NCBI GenBank assembly: GCA_017983675.1
Contig: JAGOAZ010000006.1
Location: forward strand, 100,274 to 164,273
Direction of reading: 5' to 3'
DNA length: 64,000 nucleotides
From: Fluviicola sp.
GTDB lineage: Bacteria > Bacteroidota > Bacteroidia > Flavobacteriales_D > Crocinitomicaceae
Both the position numbers and the translations under genes were made by a program. Positions 37,030 to 44,422 of this stretch are shown in pieces (position 1 is the stretch's first letter; every line of letters begins with the position of its first letter). The notes under the pieces were generated by a model. It had not been told where the DNA came from. It saw nothing but the letters and a program-made list of their open reading frames with translations, and ran no database searches.

Positions 37030-37541
37030 ATCCTTCAAAAGTCCCATCGGGACGGCTGATATCTCTGCAGTGGATTTCAATCCATTGCAGGTGTGGGATG
37101 GATTTCATTTCAAAAGTTAGATGCAATTCAACCCATTGAAAATGTTCAATTAATCTAAATCAGTAGCAATAAAAAAATCGGCCGAGCCGCTGGCTCTTTT
37201 TGGTGCTTCATTGTTCATACGGTTAGACTGAAGCCAAACCGTATGAGATCGGTCGAGCCGCTGGCTCTATGCTGTTATGAGCCTTTGCTAATTAAATCCT
37301 TCAAAAGTCCCATCGGGACGGCTGATATCTCTGCAGTGGATTTCAATCCATTGCAGGTGTTGGATGATATCTCTGCTGATGGTTTGATTTCAATCCATTG
37401 CAGGTGTGAGATGGATATCATTTCAAAAGTTAGATGCAATTCAACCAATTGAAAATGTTCAATTAATCTAAATCAGAAGCAACAAAAAAAATCGGCCGAG
37501 CCGCTGGCTCTATGCTCTTATGAGCCTTTGCAAATAAAATC
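37030..37541. repeat. Nested direct-repeat block, two degenerate copies of a compound unit
   Basis: The roughly 580 bases between the porin gene and the S1-like gene contain no convincing gene but hold a compound repeat. A 65-bp block occurs twice without mismatch (37030-37094 and 37296-37360). A second block of about 90 bp, ending in the GAGCCGCTGGCTC hairpin, occurs near 37106-37197 and 37419-37511. Copy two has an extra 47-bp internal duplication. Inside the 65-mer lie inverted repeats GTCCC/GGGAC and TGGATT/AATCCA. The arrangement resembles REP/BIME-type elements. Confidence 0.85.
37178..37511. repeat. Three copies of a GAGCC-GCT-GGCTC hairpin motif
   Basis: The 20-mer TCGGCCGAGCCGCTGGCTCT occurs at 37178-37197 and 37492-37511, and with one change at 37249-37268. 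Each contains the inverted repeat GAGCC/GGCTC. Between the first two copies a separate inverted repeat TCATACGGTT/AACCGTATGA lies at 37215-37246. Confidence 0.85.
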
Positions 37542-37566
37542 CTTCAAGAATCAAATTATTAAGCAA

Positions 37567-38436
37567 TTAATTTTCAAGTAATTTTAATTCAAATTTCCTT
37601 TTTTTCGTATTAACTCCAATAACCTCACACGTGATTATTTCGTTATCGAAAAAATTGGCAATTGTTTTTTTAATTTGTTTTTTGTTGTCGGGATAAATTA
37701 GTTTTGTTACCACTAAGTTTGCGGGATAGCAATCGTCAACGAAGTATTCTTTTCTATTATTGGAGAACTTTATAACTGTGACATTTACAATTTTATTGAT
37801 ATAATCATTCACTTTTCCTGTTAAAAAATCGAGGTGTTTTACATTATCCCCAAAAATTGGTTTTTGTTGCTCATTGAAGCCATGAAAACGTGTAATAATG
37901 ACGTCCCCTTTTTTGCAGTTCTCGTAGGTTGAGGCATTGGAAAAAGTCAATTTATGCGCTAAACCAATAAAAGAACCAAACTCCCAATTCCAATTAAATC
38001 CAGCTTCTAAGAAAACACCATAGTTTGTTTTGTGCGTTACAATCGCCTGAATCGAACCGCCAATTGTCCTATTATCTTGTTGAAATCTATGTTGTTGACC
38101 ATCAACAAAAACTTGAATGAAAGGATCATCGGAAATCGTATCAATACTTCCAAAAAATTTGCAGCCAATTAAATATGGTTCAAATGACTTCCAAAGCGCT
38201 TTATCTTTATACGTCCAAGGCATACGTTCAAAAGGAACAAAACCAAAAAGTCCTCCAATTTTTATTTGAAAACCATCCGCTTTTAATGCTTGAATAGTAA
38301 ATGGAATTGTTTTTCCTTGTGCTTTCACTTCTATTAAATTTTCGACAAGCGTCTTTAAATAAGCTTTGTCCAGGCTCTTAGTTGGAACTTCACCTTGTTT
38401 TTTTTGACGGAGAATATTTTTTATTAAATCAATCAT
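37567..38436 (-). CDS. S1-like RNA-binding-fold protein of unknown function
   Basis: The 289-residue protein shows several OB/S1-like stretches: FGFVPFERMPW at about residues 64-74, GSIQAIVTHKTNYGVFLEAG around 127-146 (the typical S1 'G.V..I..yG.fv.l' pattern), and a final IITCEVIGVNTKKRKFELKL. It has no signal peptide. S1 domains bind RNA, but the role of this protein is unknown. Its start overlaps the end of the upstream S41 protease gene by four bases, so it is the last gene of a three-gene operon. Confidence 0.65.
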   Translation of the reverse strand: MIDLIKNILRQKKQGEVPTKSLDKAYLKTLVENLIEVKAQGKTIPFTIQALKADGFQIKIGGLFGFVPFERMPWTYKDKALWKSFEPYLIGCKFFGSIDTISDDPFIQVFVDGQQHRFQQDNRTIGGSIQAIVTHKTNYGVFLEAGFNWNWEFGSFIGLAHKLTFSNASTYENCKKGDVIITRFHGFNEQQKPIFGDNVKHLDFLTGKVNDYINKIVNVTVIKFSNNRKEYFVDDCYPANLVVTKLIYPDNKKQIKKTIANFFDNEIITCEVIGVNTKKRKFELKLLEN

Positions 38437-39815
38437 TTAGTTTTGTCTATCAAGTTTTGAATAACATAATCCAATACTGCATCGCTGCTTTTTTCAAAAC
38501 CGCAGAGCGGACTCACATAAATATCTGGTGTAACGCCGCTGTGGTCATCGCATTTTGTTACATTATTGTAACAGTTAACCGTTCGAATTGGAATGATAAC
38601 TTTGGAATTAGGCAAGCGCAACATTGGTCCTCCGGTATTACACATCAAATAACCGCCTCCAGATTCTTCGCCAACAATCACTGCATTCGACCATTGTTTC
38701 AATGTAGCAGCGCAATTTGACGCCGCAGAACCTGTGTTTCCATTGATCAACACGATTATTTTTCCATTGTATAAGTTGTTGGGATTGATATTTTTCACAC
38801 TTTGCTTCTTGAAAAAAGTAACAACATGTTGTGTATTAAAACGCTTGTAAAAATACTTTTTATGTGGTGCGTTTTTGAACGAACGAAAAACCATTGTTTG
38901 ATAAAGAACAGCTGTATCTACCAAATAATTTAATAGCGTCCCTTGTGTAATTCCTCCTCCATTATCTCGTAAATCTATCACTAATTGTGTGATTCCAAGT
39001 TTATTAACTTTCTTGAAAACATGACGTACTTGTCTCTTGTATTCTCTTGTTCCTGGCAATGGATTTGGCAGTTGAATTCGTGCATAATTTTTTGCCTGAT
39101 TGTAGCTCACAACGAATGGAATATTTCGGCTTTTCTTTACGTTTTTCGGTAGTTCAACAACAATTGCAGACAAGGGAAATGAAGCTGAAAGCGTATCTTT
39201 TCCTCGTACATAGGTTATGTTTACTTGCTCAGTAGTTGGTCGGTATAAGGCATAAAAACGGAAAAATCTATTGCGCAACGATAATTCTTTGTATGTAAGA
39301 TTATTTCCATCTGTTGCGACATATTCTTCTAATGAATCTTTGATATTTTTAATTTCTTCGTTATTCAATAAAATGATTTGGTCATTTTTTTGCAAAGTCA
39401 CTTCTTTTGATGTGTAATTTTTAGTGACGAAAAGTTCATTATTGCAATAATACAACAAGCTGTTAAACGCTATAAATTGTTTTGCTAATAAATTATATTG
39501 TTTGTAAGCGGTAAACGAATGGATGCATTGTATACTGGCATTAAATTTCATATAAAATGCAAGTATTTCTAATGGTGTATGTATTTTAGCACCCATTTTT
39601 TGTTCCATTTCATCCAACCTTTTTTGTATTGTTAGTGTATCGTTATACACATACAAACCAGCGTGATACGCCAACATTGTTTCTTTGAAAATGTTAAAAT
39701 CTTGCAGCTGTTTGGAAATAACATCCTGCTTGTTTTCAATTCGCTCGTTTTTTTGAGCATTGCCAAATTGTGTGCAAAAAATAATTGCTAGTAATAAAAA
39801 GTAACGCATGTTCAT
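38433..39815 (-). CDS. S41 family (C-terminal processing-type) peptidase, secreted
   Basis: The 460-residue protein has a signal peptide (YFLLLAIIFCTQFGNAQ). The catalytic core resembles the tail-specific protease family: TQLVIDLRDNGGG, then VLINGNTGSAASNCAATLK with the Ser nucleophile (GSAAS), and AVIVGEESGGGYLMC. The usual PDZ domain is not clear. It probably acts in the periplasm or outer membrane. It lies five bases after the small outer-membrane gene and overlaps the S1-like gene by four bases. Its start could be Met1 or Met3. Confidence 0.85.
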   Translation of the reverse strand: MNMRYFLLLAIIFCTQFGNAQKNERIENKQDVISKQLQDFNIFKETMLAYHAGLYVYNDTLTIQKRLDEMEQKMGAKIHTPLEILAFYMKFNASIQCIHSFTAYKQYNLLAKQFIAFNSLLYYCNNELFVTKNYTSKEVTLQKNDQIILLNNEEIKNIKDSLEEYVATDGNNLTYKELSLRNRFFRFYALYRPTTEQVNITYVRGKDTLSASFPLSAIVVELPKNVKKSRNIPFVVSYNQAKNYARIQLPNPLPGTREYKRQVRHVFKKVNKLGITQLVIDLRDNGGGITQGTLLNYLVDTAVLYQTMVFRSFKNAPHKKYFYKRFNTQHVVTFFKKQSVKNINPNNLYNGKIIVLINGNTGSAASNCAATLKQWSNAVIVGEESGGGYLMCNTGGPMLRLPNSKVIIPIRTVNCYNNVTKCDDHSGVTPDIYVSPLCGFEKSSDAVLDYVIQNLIDKTK

Positions 39816-39818
39816 TTT

Positions 39819-39839
39819 CTTTAAAAGTAAAACCCTATT
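39819..39839. repeat. 21-bp direct repeat, copy 1 (3' end of barrel gene)
   Basis: The sequence beginning CTTTAAAAGTAAAACCC is identical over 21 bases to 41354-41374. This copy forms the last codons and stop of the 39821-40393 gene. Confidence 0.9.
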
Positions 39840-40393
39840 CCTATTTTCATGACATCGAAATCCCTGAAATCAACTGTTTTTGTTTTTTGATAATGGTACG
39901 ATAAATCGAATGAAATGCGGGAATTCACAAAAACCCTTCGCTCCAAGCCGAGACCAATCAAGCAACCATTAGCCGGTGAATTGATATTGTAAAATGATTC
40001 TTTGATTGTTCCGTAGGTATATCCAACAATCGCTTTTAACAAAAAATCGTTGTGTCTGATTAACGGAAAATTGAGTCCGAAGTTAAATTGCCTCATGGAC
40101 AACGAACTATCTGCCAGTTGATTGCCTGGAAGTTTTTTTTGGAGGTTGTAAACCGATGAACTGTAGTGCACAAAAGGAATCGCCACGGCATTTTCTGGTT
40201 TGCCAAATTGAAATCCTAATCCCCAGAAAAAAGTAGTATTCGTGTTGTAGTTTAAACGTAATTGTTCGTTTTGAAGGAATTGAAAACCTGTTTGCGCATA
40301 TAAGCGAACAATGGGCTTTCTTTCTTTTTTTTCTTGCGCTTGAAGCGAATAAAATGCCGAAATAGCAATAACAAGTAGTAGTTTCTTTTTCAT
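39821..40393 (-). CDS. Small outer-membrane beta-barrel-like protein
   Basis: The 190-residue protein has a signal peptide (LLLVIAISAFYSLQAQ) and a barrel-like mature region (LYAQTGFQFLQNEQLRL, QFNFGLNFPLIRHND, ISFDLSYHYQK), ending in VMKIGIGFYF with terminal Phe. It is the first gene of the operon with the S41 protease and S1-like gene. Its last codons form a 21-bp sequence that is repeated exactly at 41354-41374 on the far side of the HigBA-like pair. Function unknown. Confidence 0.75.
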   Translation of the reverse strand: MKKKLLLVIAISAFYSLQAQEKKERKPIVRLYAQTGFQFLQNEQLRLNYNTNTTFFWGLGFQFGKPENAVAIPFVHYSSSVYNLQKKLPGNQLADSSLSMRQFNFGLNFPLIRHNDFLLKAIVGYTYGTIKESFYNINSPANGCLIGLGLERRVFVNSRISFDLSYHYQKTKTVDFRDFDVMKIGIGFYF

Positions 40394-40511
40394 GTGTTCG
40401 GTTTGTAATCTAGAACAATATAGGGAAATTAGTTGAAAGTGATGTGGGTTTTTTGAAGGAAATTGATATGGACAGTATTTTTTTAGGGTCTGTCTGCAGC
40501 TTTACCACCAT

Positions 40512-40523
40512 TTACCCGGGTAA
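40512..40523. other. 12-bp perfect palindrome TTACCCGGGTAA in a gene-free gap
   Basis: The gap 40394-40608 contains no gene. This palindrome is locally the most GC-rich element and sits between the barrel operon and the toxin-antitoxin pair. It could be an operator or a junction remnant. Confidence 0.4.
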
Positions 40524-40608
40524 GTAATTGCTTGGTCCTAATAACAAGACTTTCACAAAAAAAAGCGGATTTCAAATCGTGATTTGGCAATGTATTTGCC
40601 GCAATTTT

Positions 40609-40962
40609 TTAAACAAGTTTGACGAAATTTTCCTCCAATTTTACGTTGAAATTAATCTCAGCTTTGAGTGCTTTAAACACTTTTAAAATGGTATCAATTG
40701 TTGCACTATTTACGCTGCTTTCCAATTTTGAAATTTGTGCTTTCTGAACACCGACAAGTTTTCCAAGTTCTTCTTGGGTTAACTGACGTTCCAAACGTGC
40801 TGTTTTTATCATTTTCCCCAAAACGTCCATGCGTAATTCAAACTCGTATTCGTCTCGGTCAGCTGTGCCAACTTTTCCAACATACTTGTCTTTCATTTCC
40901 GCAAGCGAATAGCTTTTCACTTCTTTCGTTGCCTTATTCTTGTTTGTTTCTGAAATACTCAT
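40609..40962 (-). CDS. XRE-family antitoxin (HigA-like)
   Basis: The 117-residue protein has an N-terminal Lys/Glu-rich stretch and a C-terminal Cro/C1-type helix-turn-helix (about 50-105: RLERQLTQEELGKLVGVQKA followed by ISKLESSVNSATIDTILKVF). The toxin gene lies upstream and overlaps by 29 bases, the toxin-first order typical of HigBA. The protein should neutralise the toxin and repress the operon by binding the inverted repeat at 41308-41333. Confidence 0.88.
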   Translation of the reverse strand: MSISETNKNKATKEVKSYSLAEMKDKYVGKVGTADRDEYEFELRMDVLGKMIKTARLERQLTQEELGKLVGVQKAQISKLESSVNSATIDTILKVFKALKAEINFNVKLEENFVKLV

Positions 40963-41272
40963 TTTTTATTCTTTTTGCTCGTTCAAGTTCATTTTGTGGC
41001 ACTTTGTCTACTTTTTTAATGAAACCATGGGTTGCAATAACAAGTGTCTCTTTACTATCGGACTTATCCCAAAATGCAAGAAGTCTAATTTGTTGGCCCA
41101 CAAATTTTGTTCGAAATTCCCAAATATCATTTTGAAGTTTCTTCAATAACTTTGGGTCATTTGTCTGTTCAGCAAGATCGATGTTGTATAATATTTTTTT
41201 TATTGTTTTTGCATCAAGTCGAGCGATGAACGCTTCTGCTTCTTCTAAAAATCTTGTTTCAAAATACTTCAT
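40934..41272 (-). CDS. RelE/HigB-type toxin (Gp49-like)
   Basis: The 112-residue protein matches the phage Gp49 / HigB-type toxin group. Helices (FLEEAEAFIARLDAKTIKKI) lead to the RelE-like beta sheet: IWEFRTKFVGQQIRLLAFWD, LVIATHGFIKKVDKVP, and a basic C-terminal helix. Such toxins cleave mRNA on the ribosome. It is the first gene of a two-gene operon with an XRE antitoxin, and a strong -7 box with an adjacent 26-bp inverted repeat lies upstream. Confidence 0.88.
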   Translation of the reverse strand: MKYFETRFLEEAEAFIARLDAKTIKKILYNIDLAEQTNDPKLLKKLQNDIWEFRTKFVGQQIRLLAFWDKSDSKETLVIATHGFIKKVDKVPQNELERAKRIKNEYFRNKQE

Positions 41273-41298
41273 TAAAACCTGTCACCGTTTAATAGTTA

Positions 41299-41333
41299 CA
41301 AATATATAAAAGTTTCCAATTATGGAAACTTTT
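41299..41333 (-). promoter_or_regulatory. Promoter and operator of the toxin-antitoxin pair
   Basis: On the minus strand an exact -7 box TATATTTG (41299-41306) is immediately preceded by an inverted repeat with eleven-base perfect arms (AAAAGTTTCCA / TGGAAACTTTT, 41308-41333). The repeat covers the spacer between -7 and -33, a classic position for antitoxin autorepression. Confidence 0.8.
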
Positions 41334-41353
41334 AATTACAAATAAATTCAATC

Positions 41354-41374
41354 CTTTAAAAGTAAAACCCTATT
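41354..41374. repeat. 21-bp direct repeat, copy 2 (far side of the toxin-antitoxin pair)
   Basis: It is identical to 39819-39839. Here it overlaps the TAG stop of the zinc-ribbon gene. The two copies enclose about 1.5 kb with the barrel gene and the toxin-antitoxin pair. Confidence 0.9.
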
Positions 41375-42002
41375 TCAACTTAATCACCCACCTGTTTTTC
41401 TGAGTGCATTCATTGATCAACTTTTCTTTCACCCAAGCTAAATCATCTTTCTTTATGCCATTTAAGACGCTGATACAGTTGTCGAAATCGCCGAGGTTGC
41501 GGTGAATTTCTGCTGCAACAAATTGGTGATTGACGGTCGATAAATCCAACAAGGATAACAATTGACGGCTATTTTCAATCCAACTCCTCTCATCTTGTTC
41601 ATCTTCGAAGATCTCTTTTTGTCTTCGTATACGATCGTTGTATGCCCACATAATTCGAATTCTGATAAACAATTCTTCTTCTTTGTTTTCAGCCAAGCCA
41701 GTTGCTAGCGCTCTGAAATAATCTTTTTTGGATAAAAACCGTGCTTTATCCGCTTTTCTCCACTTAGCGGGCTTGTTGGAATCCAAATTAATATAACCGA
41801 TTACCTCTTGTTTATCCAACCAAAAAATGGTGGTGCATTTTTCACACTTTGTGATTTTTGGAAAGTCTGGCATCATGATTGACACGCTTTTACCATCTGA
41901 ATAAAATGTTGATCCAAAAGAGTTTCCAGTGATAATACTTTCGTTTGTTATAATGTTTTTGCAACTGGGGCACTCGTACACGTAATTTGGTCCTGGTATC
42001 AT
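41370..42002 (-). CDS. Zinc-ribbon protein of unknown function
   Basis: The 210-residue protein begins with two CxxC knuckles (YECPSCKN at about 9-16 and TKCEKCTTIFW at about 52-62), which form a treble-clef or rubredoxin-like zinc ribbon. The rest is helical, with TPR-like repeats near the C-terminus (FVAAEIHRNLGDFDNCISVL). No catalytic motif is visible. It is part of the accessory island and not tightly coupled to its neighbours. It may be a scaffold or sensor. Confidence 0.65.
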   Translation of the reverse strand: MIPGPNYVYECPSCKNIITNESIITGNSFGSTFYSDGKSVSIMMPDFPKITKCEKCTTIFWLDKQEVIGYINLDSNKPAKWRKADKARFLSKKDYFRALATGLAENKEEELFIRIRIMWAYNDRIRRQKEIFEDEQDERSWIENSRQLLSLLDLSTVNHQFVAAEIHRNLGDFDNCISVLNGIKKDDLAWVKEKLINECTQKNRWVIKLK

Positions 42003-42089
42003 GATGTTTTAGGGTTTAATCTTATTATATTGCTTACTTCAAAATCTTCAGATTATATGATTATTTCTAAATATTTTTTGTTAATTAAA

Positions 42090-42590
42090 TTATTTGGTTA
42101 AAATGATTATTATACCAAAAATGATAATTGCTAAAAACCAACAACCAATACCAGATTTTATTTCTTTTAACGCAGCTATTACTCCAACAGAAGATAATTC
42201 TTTTGTTTCTTTAATTATTTCCTTCGCTTGTATTCTTGCATTTTGAATCCAGTTTGCTAAAACAGCATCTTGAATATTATATTCCGTATACTCATGTGAT
42301 TTTGACTCTTTACTTTCAAAGTCTGGTTCTTTCCTTTTATTTGCATATTTAAATCTATCATCTTTTTGCGATTTAATAAAATTTAGATATTCTATATCAT
42401 ATCTTTTCCTTGCCTCTTCATCTAAAAGTATTAACCTTGCTTCATTAATCTGTTGCATTTTTTGAGTTGTATCCTGACTATTTTTGTCAGGATGCCACCT
42501 CATTGCTTGTTTCTTGTATGCATTCTTTATCTCAATAAGACTTGAATCACATGAAATTTCTAATAAAGAATAATAATCAACAAACATCAC
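42090..42590 (-). CDS. Membrane-anchored J-domain protein
   Basis: The 166-residue protein has an N-terminal J-domain (about 4-65) with the DnaK-activating HPD motif (His33-Pro34-Asp35 in RWHPDKN). A charged linker follows, and then a C-terminal transmembrane helix (CWFLAIIIFGIIIILT). It would recruit DnaK to the inner membrane. It lacks the Gly/Phe, zinc-finger and substrate-binding domains of DnaJ, so it is a specialised co-chaperone. Its ATG overlaps the stop of the tiny membrane gene upstream by four bases. Confidence 0.82.
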   Translation of the reverse strand: MMFVDYYSLLEISCDSSLIEIKNAYKKQAMRWHPDKNSQDTTQKMQQINEARLILLDEEARKRYDIEYLNFIKSQKDDRFKYANKRKEPDFESKESKSHEYTEYNIQDAVLANWIQNARIQAKEIIKETKELSSVGVIAALKEIKSGIGCWFLAIIIFGIIIILTK

Positions 42591-42787
42591 TTTATGGTTT
42601 TATCAAGTTTATTGTCATCAGATTTTTTTTCATATCTCCATATAGCTCTAACATATGCTATGTATGCCATAGCTGATATAGCCCATATTATTCCACCTTC
42701 ACTACCATTTGATTTAAAAGCTAGTTTAATTGCACCCAATATAAATAACCCTATTAATATTAGTACGATTTTAATTGTTTTTGTCAT
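42587..42787 (-). CDS. Small two-helix membrane protein, coupled to the J-domain gene
   Basis: The 66-residue protein has two hydrophobic segments (IVLILIGLFILGAIKLA and GIIWAISAMAYIAYV) and a charged C-terminal tail (RYEKKSDDNKLDKTIK). Its stop overlaps the start of the J-domain gene (ATGA), which strongly suggests co-translation and possibly a membrane complex of the two proteins. Function unknown. Confidence 0.65.
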   Translation of the reverse strand: MTKTIKIVLILIGLFILGAIKLAFKSNGSEGGIIWAISAMAYIAYVRAIWRYEKKSDDNKLDKTIK

Positions 42788-42896
42788 AATTTATTAGTTA
42801 TAATTTTTATTTAAAAGGAGTTTATACTTTTATTTTTAAAACTCAAATTTTCTTTCTTATCGTTTTTATAAATTGGAGTTGAATTTCTATATATAA

Positions 42897-42960
42897 AACA
42901 GATGCTCAAAGCTTCATTAAAGCATTGAAACGGCTTTTTTTTTGCCAAACGTCTGTTAGC
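42897..42960. other. Hairpin-type boundary sequence downstream of the TIR-like gene
   Basis: Outer arms AACAGA (42897-42902) and TCTGTT (42952-42957) enclose a region with its own small inverted repeats (GCTT/AAGC and GGC-T9-GCC). The sequence GCTAACAGACG just after the gene end resembles the GCTAACGG at the next boundary (44423). This may be a terminator or an exchange boundary. Confidence 0.4.
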
Positions 42961-42973
42961 ACCAGTTTTTCTT

Positions 42974-43744
42974 TCAGTATGGTAAATCATCTGCAATCTC
43001 TGTCCCGTTATTTTTCTTTTTACGAAATTCTATTTTGTCTTGATTATTCATTATCCAAGCTTCACCTGATTGTGTCAACTTACAAGCTAAGTATTCTTGA
43101 TTATTAAAATCACTATACTCTTTAAACGTTTCTATAAATCCTTTTCGTTGAAGTTCACGAATTGATAGACTTATTGCTATTGCATTAAATCCAGCTTTGT
43201 CCATATCGGATTTTAAACTGTATACAGAAACAGTGTCTTCACTTGTTAGTTGATTTTCGATTATCATGAGCATCATTGTTACCTCATGTTGCTTTAATCC
43301 TTCACTTTCTTTAACGGGGTTGTCAATGATTTGCTTTACAGATTTTTGTCTTCCAAGAAGTGCGACCAGTTTATCTTTTATATTTATTTCCAATTTCTCA
43401 TAATCACTTTTTGAAGTAGTCTTATAATTGATAACTTGTCTATGCTGAATGTCAAATGGAAATTTTTGCCTTTCCTCAGTCACCAATACTACGTCCTTGC
43501 CAGAAGCAAAAGCAAATCCTAATTCATACCAAACATTTGGATTGTCTAAAGTGATTTCTGCAAAACAAATTTTTGCAGATTTAATTCCTTCTTCAATTTG
43601 CTCAATTGGGATTCTAACTGAGGGGTCTCTATCAACTCGATATGGTTCTAAACCTGCTGCTCTTATTGCAGGTTCAAAAATGTCAGTATAACGTTGGTCA
43701 AATTTATCGTTATCGAAGGGCTGAATTACAAAACAAGTTTCCAT
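42974..43744 (-). CDS. Nucleoside-deoxyribosyltransferase/TIR-fold protein with winged-helix C-terminus (candidate effector)
   Basis: The 256-residue protein starts with CFVIQPFDNDKFDQRY and continues to DNPNVWYELGFAFASGKDVVLVT. This is the pattern of nucleoside 2-deoxyribosyltransferase-like and TIR-like domains. Glu74 sits where those folds carry their catalytic glutamate, so glycosidase activity on NAD or a nucleotide is plausible. Residues about 150-245 look like a winged helix (VYSLKSDMDKAGFNAIAI, then LSIRELQRKGFIET). No classical cyclic-nucleotide-binding domain is seen. It starts four bases after the cyclase-like gene, so the two are almost certainly one operon. By analogy with Pycsar and other TIR systems it may be the toxic effector of an anti-phage pair (inference). 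Confidence 0.7.
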   Translation of the reverse strand: METCFVIQPFDNDKFDQRYTDIFEPAIRAAGLEPYRVDRDPSVRIPIEQIEEGIKSAKICFAEITLDNPNVWYELGFAFASGKDVVLVTEERQKFPFDIQHRQVINYKTTSKSDYEKLEINIKDKLVALLGRQKSVKQIIDNPVKESEGLKQHEVTMMLMIIENQLTSEDTVSVYSLKSDMDKAGFNAIAISLSIRELQRKGFIETFKEYSDFNNQEYLACKLTQSGEAWIMNNQDKIEFRKKKNNGTEIADDLPY

Positions 43745-43748
43745 ACTT

Positions 43749-44396
43749 CTAATTATTATTTGTGATTGTTTTCAATGCGCTGAGTATTCCTGTATACTTA
43801 AGTTTATAACTGTCATTATATTGCTTTTCAAAATCTGTAATTTGATTTTGATTTTCAACATTCCAATAAAAGTAAACATGTGAATTATTATTTCCTTTTT
43901 GTTTTAGTAAACTGAAGTCTGGGTGGTCTATATTTATTTCATCTGGTAAGCCATTTTTTACTAACCTACATTGTCCTGGTTGAATTCTAGGGTTCCCATT
44001 TTCATTATCTAAAAACGCTTGTACATAAGCATAACCATAAATTTGATTTTTTTCAATACCATCAAATTCCAATTTATCGTGATAATCAAAATTGCCGTAT
44101 GCAATTGAAGTAGTCAACATGTAATCTCTTGTCAACATTCTTTCATTTATTGTTTTAATAACTTCAAGTATTTTTTTTAATCTTTCATGAACAGTTCCAG
44201 TTCTAACAAATAAAATTCCGCTATCTGAAACAAAAAAACCTTCAACCCCCTCTGCTGAATATAGTGCGTCATAACCTTCTTGATAAAGTCGTCTCAATGC
44301 TTCAAGAGCTTTTTTGTCGTCTTTCATTAACTCCTTGAATCCTGAAATATCCAAGAATGCTACAAATGTTTGTCCGTTATAGTTTTGTACTGGCAT
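43749..44396 (-). CDS. Class III nucleotidyl-cyclase-like protein (PycC-like)
   Basis: The 215-residue protein resembles a stand-alone class III cyclase catalytic domain. FVAFLDISGFKELM carries the first metal-binding aspartate (Asp16). FFVSDSGILFV has the second (Asp58) in the hairpin seen in many microbial cyclases. TTSIAYGNF matches the base-recognition strand, and IYGYAYVQAF with NPRIQPGQ matches the block after it. Both metal ligands are kept, so catalysis is plausible. Class III cyclases make cAMP or cGMP; the related PycC enzymes of Pycsar defence make cCMP or cUMP. The product here cannot be read off. The adjacent TIR-like gene, four bases downstream, is the obvious partner. Confidence 0.72.
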   Translation of the reverse strand: MPVQNYNGQTFVAFLDISGFKELMKDDKKALEALRRLYQEGYDALYSAEGVEGFFVSDSGILFVRTGTVHERLKKILEVIKTINERMLTRDYMLTTSIAYGNFDYHDKLEFDGIEKNQIYGYAYVQAFLDNENGNPRIQPGQCRLVKNGLPDEINIDHPDFSLLKQKGNNNSHVYFYWNVENQNQITDFEKQYNDSYKLKYTGILSALKTITNNN

Positions 44397-44422
44397 ATTT
44401 CGGCTGTTGTTTTAAAATTGAT

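Noticed and set aside
37030..37541. Short plus-strand ORF (37243-37452) in the repeat block
   Set aside because: It is composed entirely of repeat units and shows no conserved coding features.
42811..42996. 61-residue ORF at the end of the TIR-like gene
   Set aside because: It lies across the hairpin-type boundary sequence, has low-complexity composition and no plausible start context.
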